The notes beneath the pieces were generated by a model. That model ran no database searches. It saw nothing but the letters and a program-made list of their open reading frames with translations, and was not told the origin of the DNA. 64,000 nucleotides of DNA. Origin: DASPSM01 sp963800135 (GTDB taxonomy: Bacteria > Planctomycetota > Planctomycetia > Planctomycetales > Planctomycetaceae). Location of the stretch: assembly GCA_963800135.1 (NCBI GenBank), contig CAWCZR010000004.1, positions 1,488,001-1,552,000 on the forward strand, read 5' to 3'. Shown one piece after another: positions 27,118 through 36,601 of this stretch (position 1 is its first letter; each line of letters starts with the position of its first letter). The translations under genes were made by a program, and so were the position numbers.

Positions 27118-30100
27118 TCAGCGGATCGCGGCGGCCGGCGCCGTCGCAGGTGCCTTGGTGGTGGGTGCGGGCTGCCGACCGGCAATCCACAACACGGCCG
27201 GACTGGCAATGTAGACCGTGCTGTAAACCCCGGTGATCATTCCGCAAAACAGAGCGTAGGCAAACCCGTGCAGGCTCTCTCCGCCCCACACATAGAGCAC
27301 GAAGACGACCATGAACACCGTCCACGACGTCAGGAAGGTTCGCCCCAGGCACTGGTTGACCGCGAGGTTCACAAGGTGCCCGCTGATGTGCGGATTCTTC
27401 CCTTTGATTTCGCGGAGCCGGTCGAAATTCACGATCGTATCGTTGAGCGAATAGCCGGCGATCGTCATGAACGCGGCGATCATGTTCAAGTCGATCATGA
27501 AATTCTCGAGGCCCAGGTATCGCGTGAACGGCAGGTATTTGCTCAGGTAAGCCCCCACGGCGATCATTCCCAACACCAGCAAGCAGTCGTGGATCACGGC
27601 CAGCACGAGGGCCAAGCCGTAGACGACGCGCTCGAAACGGAACCAGAGGTAAACGATCATGGCGATGAAGCTCAGTCCCATGGCCATGAGCGCCTTTTGC
27701 TTCATCTCTTCGGCGACGGCCCCCTCGAACTTGTTGACTTGATCGAAGGCGGGCGATGAAGCCATTGTCTGCTGCATCGAGGCCAGGGCCTTTTGCAGGT
27801 CGGCCTCGGAGACGGTGGCGGTCGCCTCGAGCTTCATGCCGTTGAAGCGGGCGACGTCGAATTGCCCGGCCTTCGTACCCTGACCCTCGACCCCCTTGAA
27901 CTCGAACAGGTCGGAGGCCCGTTCGTATTTCTTGCTCTTGCCGTCAGACGTGAGGATCTTGTCGAAGGCCGACACGAGCGAGTCGCGGGCCGTCGTCGTG
28001 GTGATCTCCGAGCTGAATTTCACGTCGGTCTCGTGACCGCCGGCAAACTTCGGCGCGTCGACGTTGGCAACGGCGTCCTTCTTCTGCGGCACCGCGGGGA
28101 TCGGCTTGATCGGAGCGATCGAGGTCATCGTGACTTTGAGCAAATCGTGACCGTCGAGGGCAGAGGCCACCTTCTGCCGGACCTGCTCGATGTCCTGCTC
28201 TTTCGTGCGGATGCGGAACTGCTTGCCCGCGTCGCCGGATTGGGGTTCACCCTCCAGGGTCAGTCGCTCCAGCGACAGGGTGGGGAACTGCTTCTCGAGC
28301 AGACCGCGGACTTCTTCGATCGACTGCGGCTTGGTGAATTGGAACGTGACCATCGTGCCGCCGGAAAGATCGACGTCGTAGTTGTCGGCGCCGCGAATCG
28401 CGAAGCAGATGAGGCCGCCGATAATAATGATGGCCGACGCGCACCAGGCGTATTTCTGCTTGCCGATGAAGTCGAAATCGGTGTGCCCGAAGAGCTTCAT
28501 CATCGTCAGCTTCTTGAGCCACCGCTTCTTTTCGGCGACCTCGAACAGCATGCGTCCGAAATAGAGCACCGTGTACAAGCTGACGACGAGCCCGATGAAC
28601 AGCGTGACGGCGAAGCCGCGAATCTGGTCGGTGCCGATCATGTACAGAATCACGGCGCTAATCAGCGTGGTGACGTTCGAGTCGATGATGGCCGAAAGGG
28701 CCCGGTCGAAGCCGTTATGGATCGCCATCCGCAAGCTGGAGCCGCGTTCGCGCTCTTCCCGCATTCGCTCGTAAATGAGCACGTTCGAGTCGACGGCGAT
28801 GCCGATGGTCAGCGCGATACCGGCCAACCCGGGCAGCGTAAAGGCCGAGTCGATCACCGCCATGATCCCGAAGAGCAGGATCAGGTTGAGCGTGAGGCAC
28901 AGGTCTGCCACGAGACCGGCGAAGTGGTAGTAAATGAGCATAAAGACGAACACGAGGAGCGACGACACGAGGACCGCCGTCATTCCCTTCTTCTGGACGT
29001 CGAGTCCCAGGGTCGGACTGATCGTCAGTTCGCTGATCGGCTCGCTCACCAGCGGCACTTCGAGCGCACCGGCGTTGAGCACGTTGACCAGGTCATTGAC
29101 TTCCTTGATGGTGAAACGCCCCTCAACGATGCCGCTGTCGTGAATCGGCTCGTTGACCTGCGGGGCCGAATGGATCTGGTCGTCGAGCAAAATGGCGAGC
29201 CGGCTGTGGAATCCGTCGGACATCGGGCCATATTCGCTCGTCAGCCGATAGAAGAGCTGACCTCCCCGATTGTTGAACTGAAAGCCGACAGCGGGCATGC
29301 CCTGCTTATCTTGTGACTGATACGCCCGCGTCAGGTATTGCCCGGTCACGCGGTGGTCGGGCTGCTCGTAGATGACGAGCATCTCGCGGACTTTCTTCCC
29401 GTTGCGATCGACCTCGCGCTGCACGGTTTCGGAGCCCTGATCGGCAAACACCGGTTTTTGTTTCCGCGGCCCGCCCTCCTTCGCCTCTTCCCAGCCCACC
29501 TCGCGCCACGCCGCGACCACGTGCCCCTCTTGGCGAAGGACCGGATCGGGACTGATTTGCGCCTGGCGGATAATGTCGCGGTGCTTGCGCTCATTGGCGA
29601 GAATGGCGAATTCGAGCGACCCCAAGCGGGTCATCTGCTTTTTCTTCTGCTCGACGACTTCGCGATCGCCGCCGGGGATGATGACCTCGATGCGGTCGTT
29701 GCCGACCTGGCGCACGCTGATCTGTTCCTGGGCTGCCGGGTCGAGACGTCGCCCGACGGCGCCGATCAGCCGCTGCATGACTTCGGGCGTGACTTTTTTC
29801 TGGTCCTGCACGACTTTGTCGTTGTCGATCTGGAAGATCAGATCGGCGCCGCCGGCCAGATCGATGCCCATGCGGAGGGCATCCTTCGGGTTCTTGCCCT
29901 GCGCGATCCGCCAGCCGAAGGGCGTGATGGCCAGAAACACGGTGAAGAAGACGATCCCGAGTTTCATCGAGATGTCCTTCATCCGCAGGGCCCGCGCGGC
30001 GAGCGACCCCAGAACGAAGGGGACCACGATCACCAGGACGACAAACAGAAACATCAGCCACGCCGACGCGGCCGACGGAGCCGCCGTCTTCGTGGCCGGG

Positions 30101-30147
30101 GTGGCCGCCTGAGCCAGGATGAGCCCGTGCAACATACTTTCGATCAT
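27118..30147 (-). CDS. secDF: SecD-SecF fusion, protein export membrane protein
   Basis: I prefer ATG 30147, which has AGAGGA 12 bases upstream, giving 1009 residues. A TTG 57 bases further upstream is also open. The SecD half has TM1, the D1-like motif GIDLAGGADL, a large periplasmic region and TM2-6 with LAGIALTIGIAVDSNVLIYERMREE. The SecF half has VDLSGGTMVTFQF, an enlarged periplasmic part and TM segments with GYSLNDTIVNFDRLREIK. SecDF uses the proton gradient to help complete Sec translocation. The gene order tgt-yajC-secDF is the classic one. The fused form occurs in several phyla. Confidence 0.92.
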   Translation of the reverse strand: MIESMLHGLILAQAATPATKTAAPSAASAWLMFLFVVLVIVVPFVLGSLAARALRMKDISMKLGIVFFTVFLAITPFGWRIAQGKNPKDALRMGIDLAGGADLIFQIDNDKVVQDQKKVTPEVMQRLIGAVGRRLDPAAQEQISVRQVGNDRIEVIIPGGDREVVEQKKKQMTRLGSLEFAILANERKHRDIIRQAQISPDPVLRQEGHVVAAWREVGWEEAKEGGPRKQKPVFADQGSETVQREVDRNGKKVREMLVIYEQPDHRVTGQYLTRAYQSQDKQGMPAVGFQFNNRGGQLFYRLTSEYGPMSDGFHSRLAILLDDQIHSAPQVNEPIHDSGIVEGRFTIKEVNDLVNVLNAGALEVPLVSEPISELTISPTLGLDVQKKGMTAVLVSSLLVFVFMLIYYHFAGLVADLCLTLNLILLFGIMAVIDSAFTLPGLAGIALTIGIAVDSNVLIYERMREERERGSSLRMAIHNGFDRALSAIIDSNVTTLISAVILYMIGTDQIRGFAVTLFIGLVVSLYTVLYFGRMLFEVAEKKRWLKKLTMMKLFGHTDFDFIGKQKYAWCASAIIIIGGLICFAIRGADNYDVDLSGGTMVTFQFTKPQSIEEVRGLLEKQFPTLSLERLTLEGEPQSGDAGKQFRIRTKEQDIEQVRQKVASALDGHDLLKVTMTSIAPIKPIPAVPQKKDAVANVDAPKFAGGHETDVKFSSEITTTTARDSLVSAFDKILTSDGKSKKYERASDLFEFKGVEGQGTKAGQFDVARFNGMKLEATATVSEADLQKALASMQQTMASSPAFDQVNKFEGAVAEEMKQKALMAMGLSFIAMIVYLWFRFERVVYGLALVLAVIHDCLLVLGMIAVGAYLSKYLPFTRYLGLENFMIDLNMIAAFMTIAGYSLNDTIVNFDRLREIKGKNPHISGHLVNLAVNQCLGRTFLTSWTVFMVVFVLYVWGGESLHGFAYALFCGMITGVYSTVYIASPAVLWIAGRQPAPTTKAPATAPAAAIR

Positions 30148-30206
30148 CGATCCGGCATCCTCTGTCCGGCGACGATCCCTCGTCGCCCGACGCTTGACTA
30201 ACAAAA

Positions 30207-30236
30207 GTTACTTAGGGGCAGGGGTTATTTCGGGGC
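30207..30236 (-). repeat. Stop-region duplicate after yajC, 17-nt period
   Basis: On the minus strand GCCCCGAAATAAC (30236-30224, carrying the yajC stop TAA) recurs as GCCCCTAAGTAAC (30219-30207). Match is 11 of 13, and the copy again contains an in-phase-looking TAA. Confidence 0.55.
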
Positions 30237-30617
30237 ATCTTTGAGCGTGGGAGTCTCGCTCCCCTCGCCATGTTTGCGCTGGATAGCTTCTCGCACGAAA
30301 GTCATCCGCGTGTTGTCGTCGACCTTGAGGGTGATCAGTTTTCCTTCCGGCTCGATATTCACGATCGTGCCCACGACGCCGCCGATCGTCACCACCCGGT
30401 CGTTCTTCTTGAGATTCTTGTGAAAGTTCTCCTGCTTCTGCCGTTCTCGCTTCTGGGGCAGAAACAGCAGGAAGTAGAAAAAGACAATCATCATTACGAC
30501 GGGCGGAGCGAGCGCCCAAATGTTGCTGAGGCCGCTCGACTCGCCGCCTGCCGGCGCGGTCGCGGGGGGATCCACCGCCAATAGTAGAATCCACGCCGCC
30601 AGATTTCCCATTGCCAT
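30225..30617 (-). CDS. yajC: Preprotein translocase subunit YajC
   Basis: ATG 30617 follows GGAG by 5 bases, giving 130 residues. The single membrane helix (APPVVMMIVFFYFLLFLP) is followed by the YajC signature QKRERQKQENFHKNLKKNDRV, then a small beta domain (VVTIGGVVGTIVNIEPEGK, ITLKVDDNTRMTFVREAI). YajC associates with SecDF, whose gene follows 77 bases downstream. The N-terminal ~35 residues are longer than in E. coli. Confidence 0.9.
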   Translation of the reverse strand: MAMGNLAAWILLLAVDPPATAPAGGESSGLSNIWALAPPVVMMIVFFYFLLFLPQKRERQKQENFHKNLKKNDRVVTIGGVVGTIVNIEPEGKLITLKVDDNTRMTFVREAIQRKHGEGSETPTLKDAPK

Positions 30618-30857
30618 CAATTCTCCGCCGCGCGCACGGGCAGCGGCTGTTCACAACCAATCCGTGCGACATCCGGAACGACACGGCGCCTCGAATGCGG
30701 TCTGCGGACCTTCCCCCGGTCTTGCGCGGGCCTTCGGAGCAATCCGAGCCGTACGATCGGCCAAAGCCAATCGTCTCTCTCCGCCCCAGAAGTCGCCGCT
30801 AAAATCCTTCGACCACGCGGCTTGCGTCCACATCCTGGGACCCGCGCGCTCGTAATC

Positions 30858-31979
30858 TTAGACGGTGCTCTCCCAGCGAGCAAGCAGAGTCGACCGCAGC
30901 TCGGCCCCCCGGTTCTCGCGGCAGGCGGCCCGCAGATCGGCCATCAACCGCTGGTAAAAGGCCACGTTGTGCAGCGACAGCAAAATGGGCCCTAACATCT
31001 CGTTGGCCGCGAACAGGTGTCGCAAATATCCCCGGCTGAATCGCCGGCAGACCGGGCAGCGGCAGTCCTCGTCCAGCGGCCGCGGGTCCCGCTCGTGGCG
31101 GGCGTTGCGGATGCGGATCAGGCCTCGACTGGTAAATGCCGTCGCGTTGCGGCCGTTCCGCGTCGGCATCACGCAGTCGAACAGGTCGATGCCCCGCAGC
31201 ACGCCTTCCACCAGGTCGATCGGCTTGCCCACCCCCATCAGATACCGGGGGCGGTCGGCCGGCAACATCGGAACCGTGAAGTCGAGGGTCGCGTACATCG
31301 CCGACGGCTCTTCCCCCACGCTGAGTCCGCCGATCGCGTAGCCAGGAAAACCGAGCGGCAGCAGCCCCTGGGCAGAGCGTTCCCGTAGCTCCGGCTCGGT
31401 CCCCCCTTGCACGATGCCGAACAGGGCCTGATCGGGCCGCTTCTGGGCTGCCTGGCAGCGCGCGGCCCAGCGCGTTGTGCGATCGACGGCCACGATCAAC
31501 CGCTCCCGCTCGACGCCGTGCGGCGGGCACTCGTCGAGGCACATGATGCAGTCGGCCCCCAGTTGCTCCTGAATCTGCACGGCCTGCTCCGGCGACAGCT
31601 CGAACAGGCTGCCGTCGATGTGCGAGCGAAAGACGACCTTGTCGTCGTCCAACCGCGTGAGCCTGGCGAGACTGAAGACCTGAAACCCGCCGCTATCGGT
31701 GAGGATCGGCCCATCCCACTGCATCATGCGATGCAGCCCGCCCAAATCGGCGACGACGTCGGCCCCCGGGCGCAGCGCCAGATGGTAGGTGTTCGCCAAC
31801 ACCATCTGCACGCCGGCTTCGCGGAGCTGATCGGGAGTCAGCCCCTTGACCGTTGCCGCCGTCCCGACCGGCATGAACGCCGGCGTTTCGACCATGCCGT
31901 GAGGCGTCAGCCAGCGTCCGCTGCGCCCGCGCGAGCTGGCGTCCGCGTGGTCGAGTTCAAACCGGAACGGGCTGCTCAT
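30858..31979 (-). CDS. tgt: tRNA-guanine transglycosylase
   Basis: ATG 31979 gives 373 residues, matching the bacterial family. It inserts the queuine precursor preQ1 at position 34 of GU(N) tRNAs. The substrate-site motif is TDSGGFQVFSLA, the nucleophile Asp is in FDCVMPTRNGRNA, and the structural zinc site is CRCPVCRRFSRGY followed by His in LLSLHN. It lies 237 bases upstream of yajC and starts 13 bases after the stop of the esterase-fusion gene, so it may share that transcript. Confidence 0.93.
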   Translation of the reverse strand: MSSPFRFELDHADASSRGRSGRWLTPHGMVETPAFMPVGTAATVKGLTPDQLREAGVQMVLANTYHLALRPGADVVADLGGLHRMMQWDGPILTDSGGFQVFSLARLTRLDDDKVVFRSHIDGSLFELSPEQAVQIQEQLGADCIMCLDECPPHGVERERLIVAVDRTTRWAARCQAAQKRPDQALFGIVQGGTEPELRERSAQGLLPLGFPGYAIGGLSVGEEPSAMYATLDFTVPMLPADRPRYLMGVGKPIDLVEGVLRGIDLFDCVMPTRNGRNATAFTSRGLIRIRNARHERDPRPLDEDCRCPVCRRFSRGYLRHLFAANEMLGPILLSLHNVAFYQRLMADLRAACRENRGAELRSTLLARWESTV

Positions 31980-31992
31980 CAGGTCGTGGCGA

Positions 31993-34821
31993 TCAATGCT
32001 CCGCGCCCGGCTCCCGGACCCGGTACAAGTTCGGCTGCCCGCCCGAGGGCGGCGAGCGGAACTCGTAATGCAGACCGACGGGCAGCGTGTAATTCTGCGC
32101 AAACTGGCCGTTGACCACCCGCCGATACGAGAGCGGCTCGGAAACTTTGAACTCCTGCGACTTGCCGGGAGCGAGCGTAATCTCGCTGCTCCACGGGCTG
32201 TAGAGGTCCTTCATCTCGTAAACCAGAATCCGACTTGCTGGAATTTGTGATCTTGATCAACGGCTCATCGAACAACACCGACAGCACCGGCGGCGACCAG
32301 TCGACACCGTCGAGCCGCAGCTTGGCGTACTGGAAGTTGACGTCCGACACCGGAACGTTCGTGGCTGGCCCTTTGTGCGTCCACGATTTCCACGCCGCGA
32401 CGAACATCTCTTTGAGCCGTTCGGTTTGAATTTCGGAGTTTTTCGGCGACACGCCCGGTGCGAAGTGAGCCGACGCTTTCACCTCCGGGTCGCCGGCCCA
32501 ATCGATCTGCAACGCGCGCTCGGAGAAGCCGCGGCGCATTAGGGTGGCCGTGGCGCGTTGCCCCAGGTCCACATCGAGCTCGGCGTACGGCGTCCACTTG
32601 GTCGCCGAAGGACTGTCCTTGATGGCGATCGAAATCACCGCCTTCGGCACAACGAACTCGAAGGCCCGTGTCCCGGAGTGGCCAGACGATATCTCGCTCT
32701 TAGCTGACTGGTCGTTCTTCGTGGGCGGGTCGCTCTTGGCGGGCGGTTTGAACGGCTCGGCCGGATTGGCCTTCATCGCGGTGACGCGCACCCCGTCGCC
32801 CGACTTTTGCGCGACGGCCGTGCGGGCCTCGCCCGCCGACGGAGTCGGTCCACCGTCCTTGATCGAGATTGGGCTGACCAGGCGCAGCTCGGCCCAAACT
32901 TGCGTGTCGGCAGGCGCCGAGGCCAGGTCCGGGAAGACCTCGCTTAACGCCTTGCGATCGGCGAAGGCGGCGAACGCCTTCTCGGGAATGTCGAGCACGT
33001 TGATCCGGGCGACGTCGTCATCGATCAGCATTTTGGTCAGTGGCTGCAGCACGTCAGGAGCCACGCCGACCCGCAGGTCGGTCCCGCCGGCGACCGAGCC
33101 AATCTCGACGCCCGCCGACCGCTCGACGCGCGGCGACGCGGGAGCCTTGCGGGGATCGATGGCGGCAGCGGTCACGCCCATCACCAGCGAAATGCCCTTG
33201 TCGTCGGTGCTCACGCTCTGCGGATAGACCTGCAGCCGCGGGCGATAAACGGGCAGCGGCCAAAAGGCGTTGGCCACCTGCGAAACCTCGGACAAGTCGA
33301 GTCGCTCCTCCACTTTCGTGAGCAAGAACGGGACGATCGATTGCACTTCCTGCTCGATCCGCGCTTTCTGACCGTAGATTCCCTCCACCAGGCCGCTCGA
33401 AACCCGATCGCTGGTCATTCCCAGCCCCGATGTCGAGACACCGTACGGGGCCGTGACGTACCAGTCGTCGGAAGGAATGTCGAATCGCGCGGCGTTGTAG
33501 CGCAGCCGCAGGCGATCGCCGTCGATATACGGAGTCACGTCGATCCCCAGCCAGACAGGATAGCGGCTGCCGATCATCACGGAGATTGGTCCGGCATACG
33601 CGGAACGTCCGGCGCCCGAAACGTAGGTCGCGCCAATCGTCAGCGTTGCCCGCAGCGCGAGTTGCACGTTGAGATGCTCGGGAGCGTAGGCCTTGATGTA
33701 CGCGCGATCGAGCTGGCCCGCGTAACTGATCCGGGAAAATTGGACGGAGAAGGTGTAGCCGGACGCCTCGGTCGAGGAATAGATGTCGTTGATGTTCCCG
33801 GTCAGGGCATCATTCGCGATCATCTTCGGCGCGGAGTAGGCGATGGCCCGCAGCACATCGTTCCCCAGCCGCACGGCGATCGCGTTGGGAATGGAGAGAG
33901 CCGGCACAAACGGTCCCTCGAGATTGGCTGGAGAAGGCGAGCGAGCCCCCGCTTGTGCCGAAAAAGCCGGCGCGCTGGCGGCCGATGTGCCCCTGCCCGT
34001 TCCCGTTCCTTCCTGGGGATTCATCAACCAGGCATAGAGTTCGGAGTCGTTGTAGGCATTTTTCCAAACGTCATGGCCAACGTTGGGCACAACCGTCAGC
34101 TTGGGATGACCGCCCGCCGCGCGGACGGCGTCGACCATTTTCTCGGTTTCGCGAGCGGGCACGACTGCGTCCGTGGCTCCAGCAAAGGCCCAGATCGGCA
34201 CGTTGGCCAGCTTGCTCCCCCAGGCGGCGTCGCCCCCACCGGACACGGGCACAAGCGCGGCCCAGTGCGTCGGGTCGGCGGCTCCCAGGTTCCATGTGCC
34301 GTAACCGCCCATCGACCAGCCGGTGAGAATGCGGCGATGCGGGTCGATCGCATAGTCACGCTCGGCCTGCGCAGGATGGCCAAGGCCCGCTTCCCGTCGA
34401 CCGAATTCGGGCCCCATGCCTGCAGGATAGGGATTTGCTGATCTTCGCACTGTGGGAAGACCACGATGTACGGAAAGTCGTCGCGTCGCGCTTTCACAAA
34501 GGGAGCCAGGCCGACCGTCGTTTGCAGAGTCCCATCGTTGCCGCGCTCGCCCGCGCCATGCAGATAGAGGATGACGGGCCAGTTCACGTCCGGCGAATAG
34601 TTCTGCGGAACATAGACGACATATTTGTGGTCGCCCGTCACGTCATGAAAGACGCGATTGAGAAAGCCCGTCGTCTTCGGTGCGGCGGTCGCCTTGGGAG
34701 CTGGCGCCCCGAGATTCACCTGCGCGCTCGCAATCGCGGGAAGACCGGCAGCCAATCCGCCGGCCAGCACCAGTGTCACAAAGAATCGGCGTGCGGTTCC
34801 AAAATGCTTCACGCGGTCCAT
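31993..34821 (-). CDS. Secreted esterase fused to a large unknown domain (two frameshifts)
   Basis: ATG 34821 follows AGAGGAAG. After a signal peptide (FFVTLVLAGGLAAGLPAIASA) comes an alpha/beta-hydrolase of the feruloyl-esterase/prolyl-oligopeptidase kind: YLHGAGERGND, nucleophile elbow GWSMGGYGTW, acid in GATDAVVP and His in NVGHDVWKN. Shifts at about 34371 (a G missing) and about 32231 (a G extra) close to a 942-residue product. After a Gly/Ser/Ala-rich linker, ~600 further residues form a beta-rich domain I do not recognise, including NDVLRAIAYSAPKMIAND, GSRYPVWLGIDVTPYIDGD, VAPDVLQPLTKMLIDDD and MKDLYSPWSSEITLAPGKSQ. The product is extracellular. The target bond is unknown. Confidence 0.72.
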
Positions 34822-35171
34822 CGGACGCTTCCTCTCAATAGCGGCAGTTTGAAACATCGTGGCGAGCATCCCTCTCGACGAACCGAAGTTCGGTCTCGGC
34901 CTGTCGCCGATCCCAACTTTCCACCAGCCTCACATCGTGCGGACGGGTCCGTGGCCATTATAGGCGCGGCGGGCTCAGGTGCACGCGTTCAGAAACAAGG
35001 CGGGGCCCCCTGCGAAAATGGTGCCGAGGCGTCGGCTGCCGTAACTGACGGACGGGGTGGGAGAAACAGCGAGACTGACCAGAGAAAACGCGGCGGGTAA
35101 GGTCAGTGCACGGCGGGGAAGAAACAGACGGGCGGATACCCCTGCGCTCGCTCGAAAGCAGTGCCGGCGAT
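34822..35171. other. Gene-free stretch, 350 bases
   Basis: No gene seen. It separates two minus-strand genes and should contain the promoter of the esterase-fusion gene. No convincing site was found. Confidence 0.4.
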
Positions 35172-35750
35172 TTACGTCGCGGTGCCGCGGCGGAGTTTCT
35201 GACGAGCCCGCGTGAGAGTTGGGCCGATCGTGTTTTCCGGGATGCCCAACTGCGAGCTGATCTCCCGGTAGGAACGGCCCTGCAAATGGAACTGCTTCAC
35301 GACTTCCGCATCGTCGGCCGGAAGATTCACGAGCATCCGCTGCACTTCGTCCTGGTCCTCGATCCGCTTGAGATCGAAGTGATGTGAGTCGGCCTGCTGC
35401 TTCATGTCGGGATGCTGGGCCACCACGTGGCCCAGGGCCTCGGCCATACGGCGGCGGATTACGCCGTGCACCACGACGCGGCGGGCAATCACCGTGAGAT
35501 AGGTCGCCAGCGAGCTTTCGCCGCGGAACCGGCGGAGAACGGCATAGTCCTGCGCCAAGAGGGCCAGGAAGACTTCGCCCACCAGGTCGTCAATGTCTTC
35601 CTGGGCTAAGCGAACGCTTCGAGCGTGCGCCGTGTGGTTGACCACATGAACGAAAAGGCCCATGAAGCGGTCAACAAAGTCCTTCCACGCTCCCGGCTCT
35701 TCGGCCAGGCACCGCTTCAGTAGATTGCGGTCGATTTCGGTGAGACTCAT
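35172..35750 (-). CDS. Sigma-70 family RNA polymerase sigma factor (ECF-like)
   Basis: The protein has 192 residues. Region 2 is recognisable (DDLVGEVFLALLAQDYAVLRRFRGESSLATYLTVIARRVV), and region 4 has the helix-turn-helix SYREISSQLGIPENTIGPTLTRARQKLR. No region 1.1 or 3 is present, so it is an ECF-type factor. It directs RNA polymerase to a specific promoter set in response to a signal. No anti-sigma gene adjoins it. Confidence 0.88.
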   Translation of the reverse strand: MSLTEIDRNLLKRCLAEEPGAWKDFVDRFMGLFVHVVNHTAHARSVRLAQEDIDDLVGEVFLALLAQDYAVLRRFRGESSLATYLTVIARRVVVHGVIRRRMAEALGHVVAQHPDMKQQADSHHFDLKRIEDQDEVQRMLVNLPADDAEVVKQFHLQGRSYREISSQLGIPENTIGPTLTRARQKLRRGTAT

Positions 35751-36104
35751 GTGACGGCAGCACCCGCAGGCGTGAGATTTCCGGTGTCACTAACGACAAA
35801 TCCGGTGGTCCGCACCGTCCGATGGACCGCCATTTTTCGAGGCAGGATTCCAACCGCTGCCAGTTCACTTAATCTTAACGGCGCAGGGATCTCGCGACCA
35901 TACGCTATTTACGATTCTCTCGGGTTTTGGGCAATAGCGATCCAAACGGCCGAAGGGACCCTGATGGCTCGGACGGCGACTGGCCGCCAGGAACCAGTCA
36001 CTTGGCGCGGCCCGCAAAGCGGGGCACTTTTGAAGTTCGCCGCGGCGCGCGGAAACTTGCGAAAAAGCCTGCAAATCCAGCCGTTTTTTGCGATTTTGCG
36101 TCGC
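35751..36104. other. Divergent intergenic region, 354 bases
   Basis: The stretch lies between the minus-strand sigma factor and the plus-strand ferredoxin. It has no gene. The fdxA promoter begins at its right end. A promoter for the sigma factor should face the other way, but I cannot place it. Confidence 0.4.
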
Positions 36105-36133
36105 TTGACAGCGCGCGCGCTCACCACTAAGAT
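36105..36133 (+). promoter_or_regulatory. Sigma-70-type promoter of fdxA
   Basis: TTGACA (36105-36110), a 17-base spacer and TAAGAT (36128-36133) lie 60 bases before the fdxA start. The -35 is perfect and the -10 matches 5 of 6. Confidence 0.72.
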
Positions 36134-36192
36134 CGCGATTCTTCAAGGCCAGTTCCGTGGCCAGTGAGGCTGCGGATCAGAAAGGGATCCGA

Positions 36193-36498
36193 ATGACGCA
36201 CGTTGTTGCCGAACCCTGTTTCAACTGCAAATACACCGACTGTGTCGTGGTTTGCCCCGTGGAGTGTTTCTACGAGGGCCAGTCGATGCTGTATATCCAT
36301 CCCGACGAGTGCATCGACTGCGAAGCGTGCGTTCCGGAATGCCCTGTCGAGGCCATCTTCCACGAAGATAATCTTCCGGCCGAATGGAAGGACTACACCG
36401 CGCTCAACGCCGAGTTGGCGACGCAATGTCCGGTCATTACCGAGAAGAAAGAATCGATGGCCGACACCGCCGGCACCTGCCCGCACACCCCTAAGTAA
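36193..36498 (+). CDS. fdxA: 7Fe ferredoxin FdxA
   Basis: ATG 36193 follows AAGGGA. The protein has 101 residues. Cysteines 9, 17, 21, 40, 43, 46 and 50 match the [3Fe-4S] and [4Fe-4S] ligands of FdxA-type ferredoxins, with C12 and C25 additional (EPCFNCKYTDCVVVCPVECF, CIDCEACVPECPVEAIF). It carries low-potential electrons in the cytoplasm. The strong upstream promoter implies constitutive expression. The C-terminal acidic tail ends CPHTPK. Confidence 0.92.
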   Translation: MTHVVAEPCFNCKYTDCVVVCPVECFYEGQSMLYIHPDECIDCEACVPECPVEAIFHEDNLPAEWKDYTALNAELATQCPVITEKKESMADTAGTCPHTPK

Positions 36499-36601
36499 GG
36501 CGGAGACGTCGCCCGCTTTCGCATTGAGCGATGGTGGACGTGCGTCTCGAGGTTCGCTGGTATCGCCCAGTGAACGGCGTCGATGGCTGAGCGACGTTGC
36601 T

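Noticed and set aside
26143..27759. A long plus-strand open frame antisense to the enzyme I-like and secDF genes
   Set aside because: Its translation is His/Asp/Arg-rich without family features, and the minus-strand genes are complete. Such antisense frames are common in GC-rich DNA.
27793..29316. A long plus-strand open frame antisense to secDF
   Set aside because: The translation is a mirror of secDF codon bias, with charged low-complexity sequence and no domains.
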